NCBI GenBank assembly: GCA_011503125.2 | Contig: WWBZ02000051.1 | Coordinates: forward strand, 2,914,001 to 2,978,000 | DNA length: 64,000 nucleotides | Direction of reading: 5' to 3' | DNA from: Botryosphaeria dothidea | Taxonomy: Eukaryota > Ascomycota > Dothideomycetes > Botryosphaeriales > Botryosphaeriaceae | Shown: in pieces, positions 1 through 11,656 of the stretch | Layout of the letters: each line of letters opens with the position of its first letter | Numbering within the stretch: position 1 is the stretch's first letter | The notes under the pieces: model-generated | Seen by the model: only the letters and a program-made list of their open reading frames with translations | Databases searched by the model: none | Told to the model about the DNA's origin: nothing | Translations under genes and position numbers: made by a program

Positions 1-1
1 G

Positions 2-1146
2 GGAAACCTCATGGAGAAATGGTACAATTACTGGCTTGGGAGTTCGCAGGGACATTGGCTGATGGAGCGCTTGTAGGGGCTCGATAAAACGACGGCACGT
101 CGCCGTAAGTGAGTTTCCAGAACCTAGTTTCTCCAAGTGGTCTGCATTACTAACAATTAGTTGCAGAGGCTACCCCTGTCGAAACCTTGCAAAATCAATT
201 CTCCGGTTATGGTAGTACCTCCACGGTTGTCCAACGATGTTTGGACAAGCTACAAATCAAGGAGCCCCTACAGGATTGGTCGAACGAGACGATAGAACGG
301 GTCGTCAATGCCTTTACGGATGAGAAGTTTCCCACGGTGATCGCATTAAACAAGATCGACCACCCCGACGCGGACAAAGTAAGTTAAAGACTCGGCCCCG
401 TCTCTGTCTCACGGCATTTGTGAAAGCTCAGACGCTGACATTGACTCAAGAACATCGCCAAGATTGCAAAACAGCAGGACCCCCAAACTATTGTTCTCTG
501 CTCTGCAATTAGCGAGGTCTTCCTGCGTCGTCTTGCCAAACAGGGCTACGTCAAGTACACAGAGGGCAGCGAATTTGTCGATACCAGAGAAGACCTTATC
601 GCAGACGGGGACCCCGACGGTGGTGGCTTGAAGGAAATGGATGAGAAGCTCACGCAGTAAGATCTGCGGATCCTCGTTCGCACCAAAGGCCTTTGCTGAA
701 TTAACAAACGCAGGCGCATTGAGAACCTCAAGGACATGGTGCTCTACCGTTTCGGCAGCACTGGCGTCGTGCAAGTTCTATCTCGAGCTGCAGAGCTGCT
801 CGGCCTGGTTCCCGTTTTTCCCGTCCGGAATATTCACAGCTTCGCGTCCGGATCGACAGACAAAGCGGCTTTCAGGGATTGCGTTCTGGTCAAGAAGTAT
901 GTTTGTTGCTTCTCTACTTCCGATGAGATGGCTGACGTTTTTGCAGGGGCTCCACGGTTGGTGACGTATATCGCAAGGTTATGGGTGACGCTCCTCTCGC
1001 CTACGCGGAGACCACTGGAGGTGTGAAGGTGGCAGAAGATGATCTTGTGGCCGTGGGAAAGAACGATGTGAGTTATATTGGCATGGTGGAGGTGTTTCAT
1101 CTGCTAATAGAGGCTGTAGGTCTTGTCGTTCAAGGTGGGAAGATGA
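2..1146 (+). CDS. YGR210C-like Obg/YchF-family GTPase, 3' part
   Basis: C-terminal part of a TRAFAC-class GTP-binding protein related to yeast YGR210C and archaeal Obg-like GTPases; the 5' end lies outside the window. Model exons are 2-21, 77-108, 167-378, 451-656, 714-896, 947-1067 and 1120-1146, all with GT-AG introns, and the frame closes at TGA. The exon 2/3 junction uses the donor at 109 (gtgagt), which gives [15 protein letters not shown]. Visible features are the family block [14 protein letters not shown], the G4 guanine-specificity motif NKID ([12 protein letters not shown]) and a C-terminal TGS-like domain ([19 protein letters not shown] onward) that probably contacts RNA or ribosomes. 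Function in fungi is not well established; a cytosolic translation-associated role is inferred from the family. Confidence 0.88.
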
Positions 1147-1439
1147 GTCAATTATGTGATGCTCATATAAAGGGGGGTGTAATGTGGACAATCTCATCTA
1201 ATTACAAAATTAGAGGAAGAGGGTATGCTGGTACATCCTCAGCAAGTGAGGCCGAATGTAGAAAGCATTCGCATGGAATCTGCTCTTATGCAAATTGCGC
1301 CAACGCCCATATCAAGAAACCTGTTGTGATACTCGTTCGATACTGTGCTTTCCATACACAGTAGCCCCCGGACTCCTGAGCGTATGTGATCTTCAGACAT
1401 TCTCTCGGCATTCAAGCGCCATAGTCCGGTTGTCCAACT

Positions 1440-2546
1440 TCACTTGATGCTCCTCACCAACTCCCTCAAATCGCCTCCCTCCACCCACACATCTCCCAGA
1501 CCCAATGGCAGCCCCACTCCCGTCGTCGCAGCACCACCTGCTCCTCCACTACTACCGACCCCTCCTCCGCCGGCAGCAACGCCCCATCCTTCACCCAGTT
1601 CACCGACAACGCGAGCGGGGCGGCCACCAACGATGGAGTTCGACGGGATGACCATGTTGGACGGGACGACCGAGTGCGGCAGGATTTTAACGTTGTCGCG
1701 GATGATGCAGAAGGGCTCGAGGATGCACGACTCGCCGATGTAGACGTGCGAGCTGACGGAGGCGGCCGAGATGTGGGAGTTGGGTCCTTTTTTTCCTCCC
1801 ATTAGACTCATTTGAACTCGGGACTTGGGTTGAGCAGTGTTTTTTTAAGCAGACGAGGCACGACTTACCGATAAACACGTTATCTCCAATCTTCATCGGA
1901 TAGTACGACAGTATGCCGCGGCTGATGCGCGCCGGAGGCTTGACCACGCATCCCGCGCCGACGACGGTGCAGCGGCCGATGCTGATGGCGTTGGCGGCGG
2001 AGGAAGGTGCCGATTTGCCCTCGGCGGACGTGTCGGAAGACTTGAAGCGGTGTAGATCGCCGCGCAGGTGCACGTCGGCCATAATGACCGTCCGGCCACC
2101 GAGGGTGATGTTGGCCGTGCCGGAGATATGGGCGCGGCGCGAGACTTTGTTGCCGGAGTCCTGGGAGGGAGCGGGTTAGTCGGGGATGACGGTTCATGTG
2201 GGGTGGACGAATGGTGAGAGTCGGCGACGAAGGTGATGGTGGGTTTTGGTTGGTGAAACCTCCTTTGCGATAAAGAGAGATCGAAGAGCTGTTGGAGGAA
2301 AGAAGAAGTATGTGCGGCGATACAGAAGCGGTGGTAATGTGTTTACAGCACACGAGCATGAAGGAAAAAGAAAGGAAAGAAATTGAATACCAGAACGGAA
2401 ACTTTGACAAGCAGATAGTAGAAGACAGTGAGAAGTTGAGAAATCGACGCATTAGGATGGAAGAAGAAGACCTGGACCAAGAGGCTACTCACCGTCTCGA
2501 TGTACTCGCCCTTGGGCGCTTTGCGCGCTGCAGTCGGACGCGACAT
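1440..2546 (-). CDS. DCTN5: Dynactin subunit p25 (DCTN5 homologue)
   Basis: Pointed-end subunit of the dynactin complex, which links the dynein motor to endosomes and other cargo on microtubules. Exons on the minus strand are 2493-2546, 1869-2160 and 1440-1786 (693 nt, 230 residues); the frame closes with donors gtgagt and gtaagt. The start is MSRPTAARKAPKGEYIET, the usual p25 N-terminus (KGEYIET then SGNKVSR). The body is a left-handed beta-helix of hexapeptide repeats, seen as SGTANITLGGRTVI, SIGRCTVVGAGC, KIGDNVFIGPNSHI, SHVYIGESCIL and GGRPARVVGEL. The stretch after GELGEGWGV is Gly/Pro-rich and low complexity, longer than in animals. The first intron (332 nt) is long for this window. The next gene is co-oriented; nothing suggests a functional link. 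Confidence 0.92.
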
Positions 2547-3020
2547 GATGCCGTAGAAGACGCGTCACTTATGTCGATGCTATCTGCTCATACCAGCGCG
2601 AGATGACTTCTGTCTCCGAAAAACAGTGAAGTCCGATGTTCAGGATATCGACATCGAGGTGCAAACGCCGTGTTGTTGGTGATGGGTCGGCGTCGCTTCG
2701 GTGGCAGAGGAGCGCGTTGCCGGGGTCTTACTCAAAAAGCACCATCCACGTGACGTCACATGATTCTACTCAATCAATATGTTCGTTGGTATATCAAGCC
2801 CACATGTAAACTATTACGCCCTTCTTCACCTAATATCGCGGTTGAAGCGGCACGATCCTTTTGTTCCGTTTATTCGAGGCCACGCGACTCCGGGCGTCAG
2901 TGTTGAAACCGACATGCTTCTACTCGTTTCAAACGCCTTCCCCACACCTTGCCGTCTCCATCCACTTTCTTTATCCCTCTATCCATCGCACTCCACCGCA
3001 ATGCACGACTCACCATGGTT
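2547..3020 (-). other. Intergenic: p25 promoter and 3' flank of MetE-like gene
   Basis: 474 bp between the p25 start codon and the stop of the next minus-strand gene. The only sharp motif is a CRE palindrome at 2751-2758. No gene seen. Confidence 0.6.
2751..2758. promoter_or_regulatory. CRE-like palindrome TGACGTCA
   Basis: Perfect 8-bp palindrome TGACGTCA inside CACGTGACGTCACATG, 205 bp upstream of the dynactin p25 start. This is the classical ATF/CREB bZIP site, and overlaps a CACGTG E-box. Binding is inferred from the motif only. Confidence 0.4.
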
Positions 3021-4620
3021 CTACGGCTGGCCCGGCCAGACCTCGTCAGCGATCTGCCTCACCAACTTCAACTTCTTACCCATGCCATCATGGTCGATCA
3101 GGTTGCCGCTCGCATGGCTGGCGAAACCGCACTGTGGGCTCACCCCCATCCGGTTGAGCGCCTCTTCGCGACTCTGACCCGCGCCCTTGGCCATGATGTC
3201 GGCAGCCTCGTAGATGCGCCTCTTCATCTCCTCCTTGTCCTCCAGCTCCGGGAACTTTGACGTCACGACGCCGAGGATGACGTTCTTGTTGGCGGGCAGG
3301 TGCGCGAGCGGCGCAAAGCCGCCGGCGCGCGGCGTGTCGTACTCAAGGTAGTATGTCTGCATGTTCAGATCGCGGAAGAGCTTCGTGGCGATGCGGTCGT
3401 AGGCGCCTTCGGCAAAGTGGCGGGAACCCACGAAGTTGCCTGCAATCGTGGGGGAAAAGAGCAAGGATCAGTATCATACGGGACGACTGCTAAGAAAGAG
3501 TTCCATGCGGCGACAGCGGGGATGTTGGTGGCGTGAGAAGATGATATGCATTGGTTGTGCGGGGCTGCTGCGGTGTCGAAGCGGGGCGCATATGGGCAGG
3601 GGAATGTGCGGGAATTCCGTGTTTGCGGGATGCGGCTGACGTACCTCTGCACAGATGGATGCCGACATGCATGTCGTTGGGCACCTTAGAGATGCAGTCA
3701 TTGTAGAGCTTGATGTACACGTCGAGGAGCTCATCGGCCGAATACTTGTTGCGCTTGTCCTCCTTCCAGCCCTCGAGCATCTTCTCCGAGCAGAAGTCTG
3801 CAGAACCAGCAAGTCAGCGTCTACGGCTCCCTCCGAAATATCCAATTGCACTACAAAATGGGCGGGCCACTCACAAGCCAAGTTCGGGTCATCGTATTGT
3901 ACATTCCGGAGACCAGCCCTGTACAGGATGTCCAACTCCGTCTGGTACGCCTTTGCAATGTCGGAGAAATACTCCTCATCGCTGCTGTACACATCCGTCG
4001 GGTAGGCCTGGCCCTCACGGTAGCGCAGGTGGTACCAATTTGGTGCAGCGAGCGTAAGCTTGATGTCTCCCCAGCGCTCCTTCGGCACAATCGTCTTAAG
4101 GTACTCGACCTGGTCAACATATGTGCTCGTACCGGTGTGCTTGATCTTGCCTGTGCAGATCACCGTCTCGCCAGGAACATGGTTGGTTTCCAAGAATGCG
4201 GCCATGTCAGGAACGTATGTCCTGAACATGTCTATGGATGGGTTCTGCACTTCCTTCATGCCTTCCAGACCAGGGAAGAACGTGCCCCAGAACATGTGGC
4301 GGCTGCAAAAGGTATGATTGTTAGTCCGATTTACCCAATTGACCTTCTCCACGGGCTTCTTCGGGAAGCCCACGGTCTCGAGACCCTTGAATAATAGCTG
4401 GAGCATACCGGTACTCGCCGTCACTCAGGGCGCGGTAACCCCATTCCTGCTGCTTGGCAACAATGTCTTTGATGGCAGCGTCCTCGAGCGGCTTCAGCTC
4501 TTCAGGCTTGGCCTTGGCCTCATGCACCTCAGCACGCTTGTCGAGCAGGTTCGTGGGACGCAGCAGAGAGCCGAGGTGCTCAGCGCGGAAGGGCGGTTCG
4601 CGGTGTAACGTCGTCGACAT
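3021..4620 (-). CDS. MetE-like (cobalamin-independent methionine synthase C-domain) zinc methyltransferase
   Basis: Stand-alone UroD/MetE-like TIM-barrel protein. Exons are 4409-4620, 4302-3875, 3797-3645 and 3439-3021 (1,212 nt, 403 residues); the frame closes. It covers only the catalytic half of MetE, so it is about half the length of true methionine synthase. The zinc ligand set of that family is visible: His260 and Cys262 (HLCRG), Glu296 (YLEYD) and Cys368 (SPQCGF). The N-terminal EHLGSLLRP and GEYRRHMFW blocks match fungal 'methionine synthase II (B12-independent)-like' proteins. It probably transfers a methyl or related one-carbon group to a thiol; the real substrate is unknown and it should not be assumed to make methionine. 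No signal peptide. Confidence 0.87.
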
Positions 4621-6382
4621 GTTTGCGGTTTCGTTGGTACCAGGGAATTAAAGGTCTGACAGCAGGTAAGCAACAGCAGGTGGCACGTCGCTGTTGTATG
4701 ACTGGGCAGGTAAGCAATACCTTTTGTGACCTGCTTGAGCACAGTTTATCAAGTAGTACGGGAGATGAGGGGTAAAAAGCTGTGACGGCAGCGCGCAGGC
4801 AGCTTAAAGAGCTTGGAAGAGAGGGGGGGCTTCTCGGACCCTTGCTTTCACCTAGCTCCCAGCGGATGGAATTGCAACGCCATGATTGGGCCTGGCCACA
4901 AGGCTGTGTGGAGCGAAAAGAGGGAAGACGGGAAGAGCTCGGCAATGGGAGGGAGCATTGTCGCGGCCACATGGGCTTAGCGTGTCGTCAGCCGCCCATC
5001 ATGGCAGCGCGCCTTTCCTTTGCTGGTAAACAGTGGTGCCAGCCTGGTGCGTGTGCGCGCGCCGTTGTGCGGACAAGCATCCTCTTTTTTCGTCTACCCC
5101 GCTGATGATGATGATGATGATGTTGGATCGGACGGTGCGAGCAGGGGTCGGCGGTCAATCATCTGCATGCGCGCCAGCCCTGGCCCAACCCCACATCTGC
5201 ACGTCTTAGCCACATAAATCCGACGAATCGGGTTGTGCTATTTCCGTCCTGTGCCGTCGACGTATTCCTACGCCGCCATGGCGGACAAACCAACTGATTC
5301 TGAATGGCTTGCCGCCCGCTACTGTGGAGAGTCCCTGTGGGGCTGTTCACTGCTCGCGTGCGCGTTCAGGGCCTGCGTATGCTTACACGTTTTGGAGCAA
5401 AACTTTATGTACCTACCGGCACCCTTGTGGGAATTGGCCATGGGAAAACAGAAGCCGATCCTGGTCCGGCGTGGTGAATGTCTCAAAGTCTATTTTGCTG
5501 CAAGCCGAGCGATGCCGGATTGGAGCGCCGCCAGGACTAAAGCGTGGTAATCCGACTGTCGGGTCTTCGGCGGAAAGACTTTTCTGATTGTCGGACCCCA
5601 AGGTTATATCCGAAGGATAGTTGGATCATGCCCGGAATAGGTAAGAAATGCCAGGGACTCTAAAGTCCTCTAGGCTCGTCGGACGAGCTTGAATGGTAGG
5701 GCCGCGGGACAGCCCGAGGCCGTCAGGGTACTATCCTGGTACGCAGGCGGGAGCCCGACCTCCACCTGTTTCAATAAGCATTCTATCCATGTTCATAGAC
5801 AAGCATTTGAACATTCCTGTGTGATGCAGTTTCTTGAATTCCAACTTGCCGGTCCAGGCGTACCGCAATTATCGGAAATACAGTCAACGGCCAAATTCTA
5901 GCTCTATGCCGGGCCCAAAGCTGTCCAGCACCATGCCTTGCGAAATCTACTCTTGACACTCAATCCAACTTTCCACACGCCCACGATACAATTGCCGCGA
6001 CAAAAGACCTTTAGGTAGATCATTCTTCCTTCCCAAGCACAGCCCTCTCCTCCCCAGGCGCAGCGCTATCCCCAAACAAGGCGTTCTCTTCTACGGCTGC
6101 AGCTTTATTTTCAGTTTGCTCCGTTATCCAAAACATCTGGTAAAAGAACCATTCCTTCAAAGAGGCCAATGTCGGCTTGTTGAGAGGGCTGAGTGCTGAT
6201 AATCGTGGGGTCTTTTGGTAAAGGCTACGAATACAATATCCCGAAAAATTGCAAGCAGTACAGCACTCTGCCCTCTCTCGTGGAATTCTGAATTGGGCAA
6301 GAACGGTTTCTTTGACTGTCTGACCGACGGAAAGCTGACGGTTCAGAAACGGCTGAAGTAATAGGTCTGTTTGTCTTGCGAA
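4621..6382. other. Large intergenic region between MetE-like gene and SSN3
   Basis: About 1.76 kb without a convincing gene. Short overlapping open frames on both strands have no recognisable protein features. It holds a small TGA/GAT microsatellite (5103-5122), the promoter of the MetE-like gene on the left and the SSN3 3' region on the right. Confidence 0.6.
5103..5122. repeat. (TGA)n microsatellite
   Basis: Six to seven perfect TGA/GAT units, outside any coding region. Confidence 0.8.
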
Positions 6383-7649
6383 TCAGACCTCCTTCAGCCT
6401 CTTCGCCGGTCTCAGCAGGGAATCATCGGGAAGCCCGCTTCTCTTCGTGCCTGGCAAGCTCGACGTTCGGATGTCATTATCGTCCGCCTTGACAGCGCGT
6501 CTAGGGTAGTCGATGGTGGACCCGGAGAAGCAATTTTCGCTTGGTGTTTGGCCGTCAGGTAATCCGACCTTAAAGTAGGGATGCTTGAGAGCCTTTTCGG
6601 CCGTGAGTCGCTTCTGCGGATCGTATTCTAACAAGCCTTGCAACAAGGAAAAGCCTTCCGGGCCGGGAGAATTGGCGGGTCCTTCTGGATAATTGTTGTT
6701 CCTCATGCAAGAATCATACCACGCCTTCAGGCTCATGGGGCGGTTGATGCGCGGGTTTCCAGCGGCCAGAGTGGGGAGCTGATTGTATTCCGGCATGGCG
6801 CGGAGCAAAGACCAGTCCTCGGCTCTCGGCATTCCTAGGATTTCGACGATCTTCTGCATCTGGTTACGCTGGAAAGGCGGTTGTTTCTTATTGTCGAGCT
6901 TGGCCTCTTCTCCTTTGAAGATGGGTCTCAGGGCGAGAAGTTCGGCAAAGATGCAGCCCACGGCCCAAAGATCAATGGCCGGCGTGTAATGACGGCTTCC
7001 AAGGAGCAGCTCTGGTGCACGGTACCAAATGGTGACAACAACCTTGTCGCCGCTGTAGAGCGAGCCCAATGGCTTCCAAAACAGTCTGGCGAGGCCGAGG
7101 TCACCGATCTTGACGGCCCCTTGGCCGGTGACCATGATGTTGGCAGGCTTCAGATCGCGGTGCATGACCCAGTTTTGATGGAGATACTGGAGACCCTGGA
7201 GAAGTTGCCACAGGATGGACTGGATGGTTTTGGCAGGGATTGGCTGGCGGGGATTCTGGGTGTGGTGGTGGACTATCTGCAGTAAGTCGTGCTCGGCATA
7301 CTCAAAGACGATGAAAATGCACTTGTCCTCGAGGATGATCTCGACGGTGTGCACGACATTGGGGTGGGACAGCTCGGTGCACAGGGCCATCTCGCGGATG
7401 GCCGACTGGGAGATGCCGGTGTACTGGAGCTCGCCCTCCTTGTCGGGCTTGAATCTGGGGCAGGTCAGCGGGGGAGCAGCAGGGAGGGCACGGGCAGGGT
7501 TGCACGCACTTCTTGATGGCGAACAGGCCGGGCTGGCCAGTGCGGCTTTGGGCCTTGAAGACGCGGCCATAGGTGCCGCTGCTGATGAAGCCGAGGATCT
7601 TGTAGCGCTCCTGGACGCGCTTCTTGCTGGTGTAGCCGCCGCTGAGCAT
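6383..7649 (-). CDS. SSN3: Mediator kinase Ssn3/Srb10 (CDK8)
   Basis: Cyclin-dependent kinase of the Mediator kinase module, acting with cyclin C (Ssn8) in the nucleus on transcription. Two exons, 7510-7649 and 6383-7454 (1,212 nt, 403 residues), joined KK-FKPDKEGE. Conserved elements in order: glycine loop SSGTYGRVF, catalytic lysine AIKK, CDK8-type helix SQSAIREMALCTEL (instead of PSTAIRE), HRDLKPANIM, metal-binding DLG (GDLGLARLF, the CDK8-type variant of DFG), VTIWYRAPELLLGS and the C-lobe RLTAEKALKHPYF. The T-loop has no phosphorylatable Thr at the CAK position, as usual for CDK8. The C-terminus (TKRSGLPDDSLLRPAKRLKEV) is the typical basic tail of fungal Ssn3. Start context ccaccATG is good. 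It lies head-to-head with the MFS gene at 8527. Confidence 0.96.
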
Positions 7650-8526
7650 GGTGGGCGGGTCTGCGGACGAGCCTGGTGTTGCAGCGCTCAGTTAGGACAG
7701 GTATGCACGCTTCAAGCCCGCGACGATGCGACGGACAGCAAGCCGGGGCGGGCGCGGACAGGAGAATCAGAGGAGGGAAAAGATCATCAGCTCATTGGGG
7801 AAGGCACGGCATTGTAAGCTGATCGCACCGACCATTATACGCAGCCTGCGCAGCGGAGCCAGGTGCGGTGCTGGAGCTGGCGGCGCTGTGGGACAGGGCT
7901 GCGGCGGACGAGGGCTGCGAGCGACGCGGATCTGGCGACAACGGCGCCATTTTCTCCGGGCACCAGGCAAAGGACGACACTGCAAGGCGCCGCGGCGGGC
8001 CTTCGGGAGTCGGGAGGGTGGCGGCGGGTGCGAGCGCGTTCGTTTGCAGCTGCAGCCGCGCTTCACCACTGAGCTTCGCCTGCGCCCAGCCCCCGCGGCC
8101 CGGTGGAGCCTGCCTGGCCGCGCCTTGCACCTACCTCACGCACGCGCTGCCCACCCGCCAGCTGTCCGCACCACCACTCACATCATCACCGTCCATCTGG
8201 CCAGCGCTCCTGTTCCATCTCCTGCTCGCCAACCCTCCCGCCGCCCTCCCCCGCGCACCCCCGGCCGCCCACCACCGCCGCCCGTGGTACGTCGCCTCCT
8301 TTTGCTTTTCCGCTCATCTTTCCGCTCCCGCCACGGCCACTCGCTCCCCGATCTCCATCTGCCGCGAGAGCCTGTCCGATTCAGGTTTCATGTGAATTGT
8401 CCGCATCTTTTGAGACACGCCTCGTCCTGCTGCACCCTCGCTGTCTGCTCGTCTCTGTTCTGCAAGCTCCGTCCCCTGTCTGACCGCATCAGAATCCTCC
8501 GGCAAGGTCGGAAGCTCTCCGTCGCC
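7650..8526. promoter_or_regulatory. Shared divergent promoter region SSN3 / Vps73-like
   Basis: 877 bp, GC-rich, between two divergent start codons. The part from about 8140 to 8500 is strongly pyrimidine-rich on the plus strand, typical of a fungal promoter and 5' leader for the transporter. A plus-strand open frame runs through much of it into the transporter, but the ATG at 8527 (gccATGgcc) is the start that fits the family; the upstream part is low-complexity Pro/Arg/Ala sequence. Confidence 0.55.
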
Positions 8527-10117
8527 ATGGCCCTCACCGGCTGGACCAAAGACCTGACTGGCTACTTCCTCTTCATCCTCTTCACTGCCACCCTGGGCCC
8601 TCTCCTCTTTGGTTTCCATCTTGCTGAGCTGAATGCCCCCGAAGATGTCATCAGATGCAAGAAGAAGTCCATCAATGCCTCTGCTTCTCCCACCTTGCCC
8701 CAATGTATGCCGCTGGACCCCGCGCAATGGGGTCTCGTCAGCTCCATCTTCACTCTTGGCGGCCTCATCGGTGCTCTTTCCGCCGGTCCCGTGGCCTCTC
8801 GCTACGGTCGCCTGCGGTGTATGCATCTTACTACCATTTTCTTTGTGACCGGTCCAGTCTTTGAAGCCCTTTCTCCCAATACTGGCGTTCTTGCTCTAGG
8901 TCGGTTTCTCTCTGGCGTTGGTGCCGGCGCTGCCGTTGTGGTAGTACCCATCTACATCTCGGAGATCGCACCGCCTGCCGAGCGGGGGTTCTTTGGTGCT
9001 TTCACCCAGATCATGTGCAATGTTGGCATCCTCCTTACCCAGCTGCTTGGTTACTTCTTTAGCCATGACTCGATGTGGAGAATTATTCTCGCTGTTGGCG
9101 GTGTGGTCGGCCTCGTGCAAGCTATTGGTCTTGTTCTTGGCGTCGAGAGTCCGAAGTGGTCCGCCGATCAAGGCCACCCTTCTGCAGCCAAGAAGAATCT
9201 CCGCAAGATCCGCGGATCTGATGCCAACATCTCCGAAGAGATTAGCGACTGGGGTGTTGAAAACGTCGACCAGATGAGTGGTAGGTTGAGCCTACCTCGA
9301 TTCGTTGATGCTTTACATTAACAAATGAAGCAGACGAGGAAGAGACCCTGCTGCATAGTGAAGACCACGCATCCCTTCATAGCGGCGCTTCCAAGGACAA
9401 GAGCTCTAAGGAACCTCTGAGCATGTTCCAAGTTTTGAGACATCCAGAGACGAAAAAGGCTACATTCTCAATCATGGTTATCATGGTTGCACAACAATTC
9501 TCCGGTAAGGATACCCCATGCCATATGCTCTGTGTACCATCGAGCTTACAACTGCCCTGTCAGGCATCAACACAATCATCATGTACGGAGTTTCCCTTCT
9601 CGCCACTCTGCTCGCCTCCAACAGCGCCATGCTTAATCTCTTCGTCTCCGCCGTCAATATCGTCGTCACCGCCGGCTGCGCCCCGCTCATCGAGCGCCTT
9701 GGCCGCAAGACCTGCATCATCAGCTCCATTGCCGGCATGGGCACCTCCGCTCTTCTCCTTGGTATCTCTATAATCAAGACCATCCCTATCCTGTCCATCA
9801 TTGCCGTTGTTGCTTTCGTCGCCTCGTTCGGCCTCGGTCTCGGCCCGGTCCCCTTCATTTTGGCCTCCGAGCTCGTCGGCCCGGAAGCTGTTGGTGCTAC
9901 CCAGAGCTGGGCGCTTGCCGCCAACTGGGTCGCGACTTTTGTCGTCGCCCAGTTTTTCCCGATCTTGAGTGCCAAGATGGGTGGCTATGTCTTCTTCATC
10001 TTCACGGCGTTGGCGGTTGTGTTCGGGACATTTGTCGCGGCGGTTGTACCGGAGACAAAGGGGAAGAAAGATGCGGATGAGGTTTGGGGCAGACATCCGG
10101 CTAGGCGGGAGGATTGA
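8527..10117 (+). CDS. VPS73: MFS sugar-transporter-family protein, Vps73-like
   Basis: Twelve-span major facilitator of the sugar porter family. Exons 8527-9280, 9334-9504 and 9564-10117 (1,479 nt, 492 residues). The N-terminus carries LFGFHLAELNAPEDVI, the block shared with yeast Vps73 (YGL104C). Sugar-porter signatures are present: SRYGRLR after TM2, RFLSGVGAGAAVVVVPIYISEIAP, QQFSGINTIIMYG, ERLGRK and the C-terminal PETKGK. The central loop between TM6 and TM7 is short and acidic. Yeast Vps73 affects vacuolar sorting through an unknown mechanism; transport substrate is unknown. Assignment to the sugar-porter family is firm, the Vps73 orthology is likely. Confidence 0.9.
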
Positions 10118-10483
10118 GCGATGAAGACATTGTAGGCTATGGTCTTGAAAGTCTCGGGAGAGGAATCCTTTCTGCTTTTTTCTTTTTCAAAATTGTCGTG
10201 ATTTTGACCAAATTGCCGGGAGGATTTCGAATTGACTTCAGATTTGCGCGCCAGGAAAAGCCATCGGATTGATTTGGGAGTAGTAAAGTCCTGCGCCCAT
10301 TAAAAAGTGCCGAAATGACGAAACGAACTTAGAAGAAAAGAGAACAGCCTCGAAGACAGCTTGTAGCAATAGTATGTAGAACTCAGAGGTTCTGTGATCT
10401 GTTGCCAATTTAACTTAGGAAACCGTTGCCGCGCCCCGCACCGTATCTCCTCCATAAACCGCTCTTTGCAAGTTCGCAAATTG
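10118..10483. other. Convergent intergenic region
   Basis: 366 bp between the stop of the Vps73-like gene and the end of the minus-strand membrane-protein gene. Nothing beyond AT-rich 3' flanks is seen. Confidence 0.5.
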
Positions 10484-11656
10484 CTATCCGTTGCTTAATG
10501 AACGCCGGTTTTTCTCTGCTTCAAAGAGCTCCTTGATTTCCGGTAGAAAGGTACCGTAAAGGTAAGTTAGTACCAAGTATATCACAAAATACAAGGCCGC
10601 AAATGTCGGATCGATGTAACCAGTGGCGACGCTGATAGCAAAAATCTGTGTCCCACCAAATGATGCTATTATGGAGACTTTCTACGGGGGAAATAGTTCC
10701 CAAAGAATGGTCCCTCTGAGAAGGAGATCGATGCTCAGCGGTGAAGGCGTAGGGTAGAGAGGTATTAGATGCTCGCTGCTCACCCCCAAGTGACTGGCTC
10801 GATTCCTCGTATCCAGCATTGATTTCTGTGATCACATCAGTTTAGAGATTCAGGATATGCAACATACGTACCGAAGTATGTCTCCAACCCAGAAAGGATA
10901 GGGATAGCAAGGAGGCATAAGGGCACGAGTTGCCCAAAGTTCCAAGATACGAGCCCATCCTGGTCCGGACCTATTCCATCTGCTTGACGTATATAGACCG
11001 ATGCACTGATTCCGTATGTAGTCCCGAAGCAAAGCCACATGATTTCCCAGAAGAAAGAATTGCTGAAACTACGCATCGCCCAGCTAAACATGAGAAGGCA
11101 TTCTTTCGGAAGGCTGCATGCCTCATCCAGGCTCTCTATATCGGCTAATGTAGCAGCTTCGTCGCTTTCCAAGGCCTTTTTTATCTCGAGCCCTCGTTTC
11201 CTCGCAAAGGTGGTATACATCCAGCTTCGTGTTGGGCTCCGATTCTCCGGTTTAGTGTACAAGTACGTGAACCGGTTAAAGTAGGAAAAAGCTAACCAGA
11301 CTATTAGAATAGAAATGCTTAAGGAGTTAAATACGAAGCGGGACGACATTCGAAACTCTACTGTTAAAACGCAGCCGAGATAGCTATTCCAAGCAGAACC
11401 AGTCAAGCTTTCCGAGAAGCTTAGGATCTGTGCGGAGGCCAATAGAATAGCAAACAGGATCGTCAAAAAGGCTCGAATGTTGCGCACGGGTTTGTGCTTG
11501 TTCTAGGGCGCAGAACCCACCATACTGCCGGGGGTGGGGGATTCTCGAAATTGGAGCAGAGACTGAATGGACGAATGAAGTGGCGTATGTCTGCCCCTGA
11601 GAAATGTTCGCCGACACTAGATAGGATGAAGAGTGAAGAATCAATCCCCCACGCAA
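10484..11656 (-). pseudogene. Degraded or unresolved multi-span membrane protein
   Basis: I recognise a fungal-type hypothetical membrane protein without known function. The best-preserved blocks are AFLTILFAILLASAQIL, FVFNSLSISILIVWLAF, FFWEIMWLCFGTTYG, VPLCLLAIPILSGLETYF and, near the end, SIIASFGGTQIFAISVATG followed by FAALYFVIYLVLTYLYG and a stop at 10484-10486. These need at least five hydrophobic spans. The parts sit in different frames: the N-terminal block QYGGFCALEQAQ (about 11500-11550) is one base out of frame with NIRAFLTIL, no ATG opens the 5' frame before a stop upstream, and a TAG interrupts the segment around 10685 unless it is an intron acceptor (an intron with donor gtgagc near 10788 would restore phase). 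An intron with a weak gttgca donor could join the blocks near 10850. Most likely a decaying gene; otherwise an unusual exon structure. Confidence 0.5.

Noticed and set aside
5103..5122. TGA repeat as a structured or regulatory array
   Set aside because: Too short and simple; ordinary microsatellite. No CRISPR-like spaced repeats exist in the window.
7726..9321. Plus-strand open frame that would extend the Vps73-like protein by about 267 residues
   Set aside because: The extra part is low-complexity Arg/Pro/Ala from a GC- and CT-rich leader; the family starts at the ATG at 8527 in good context.
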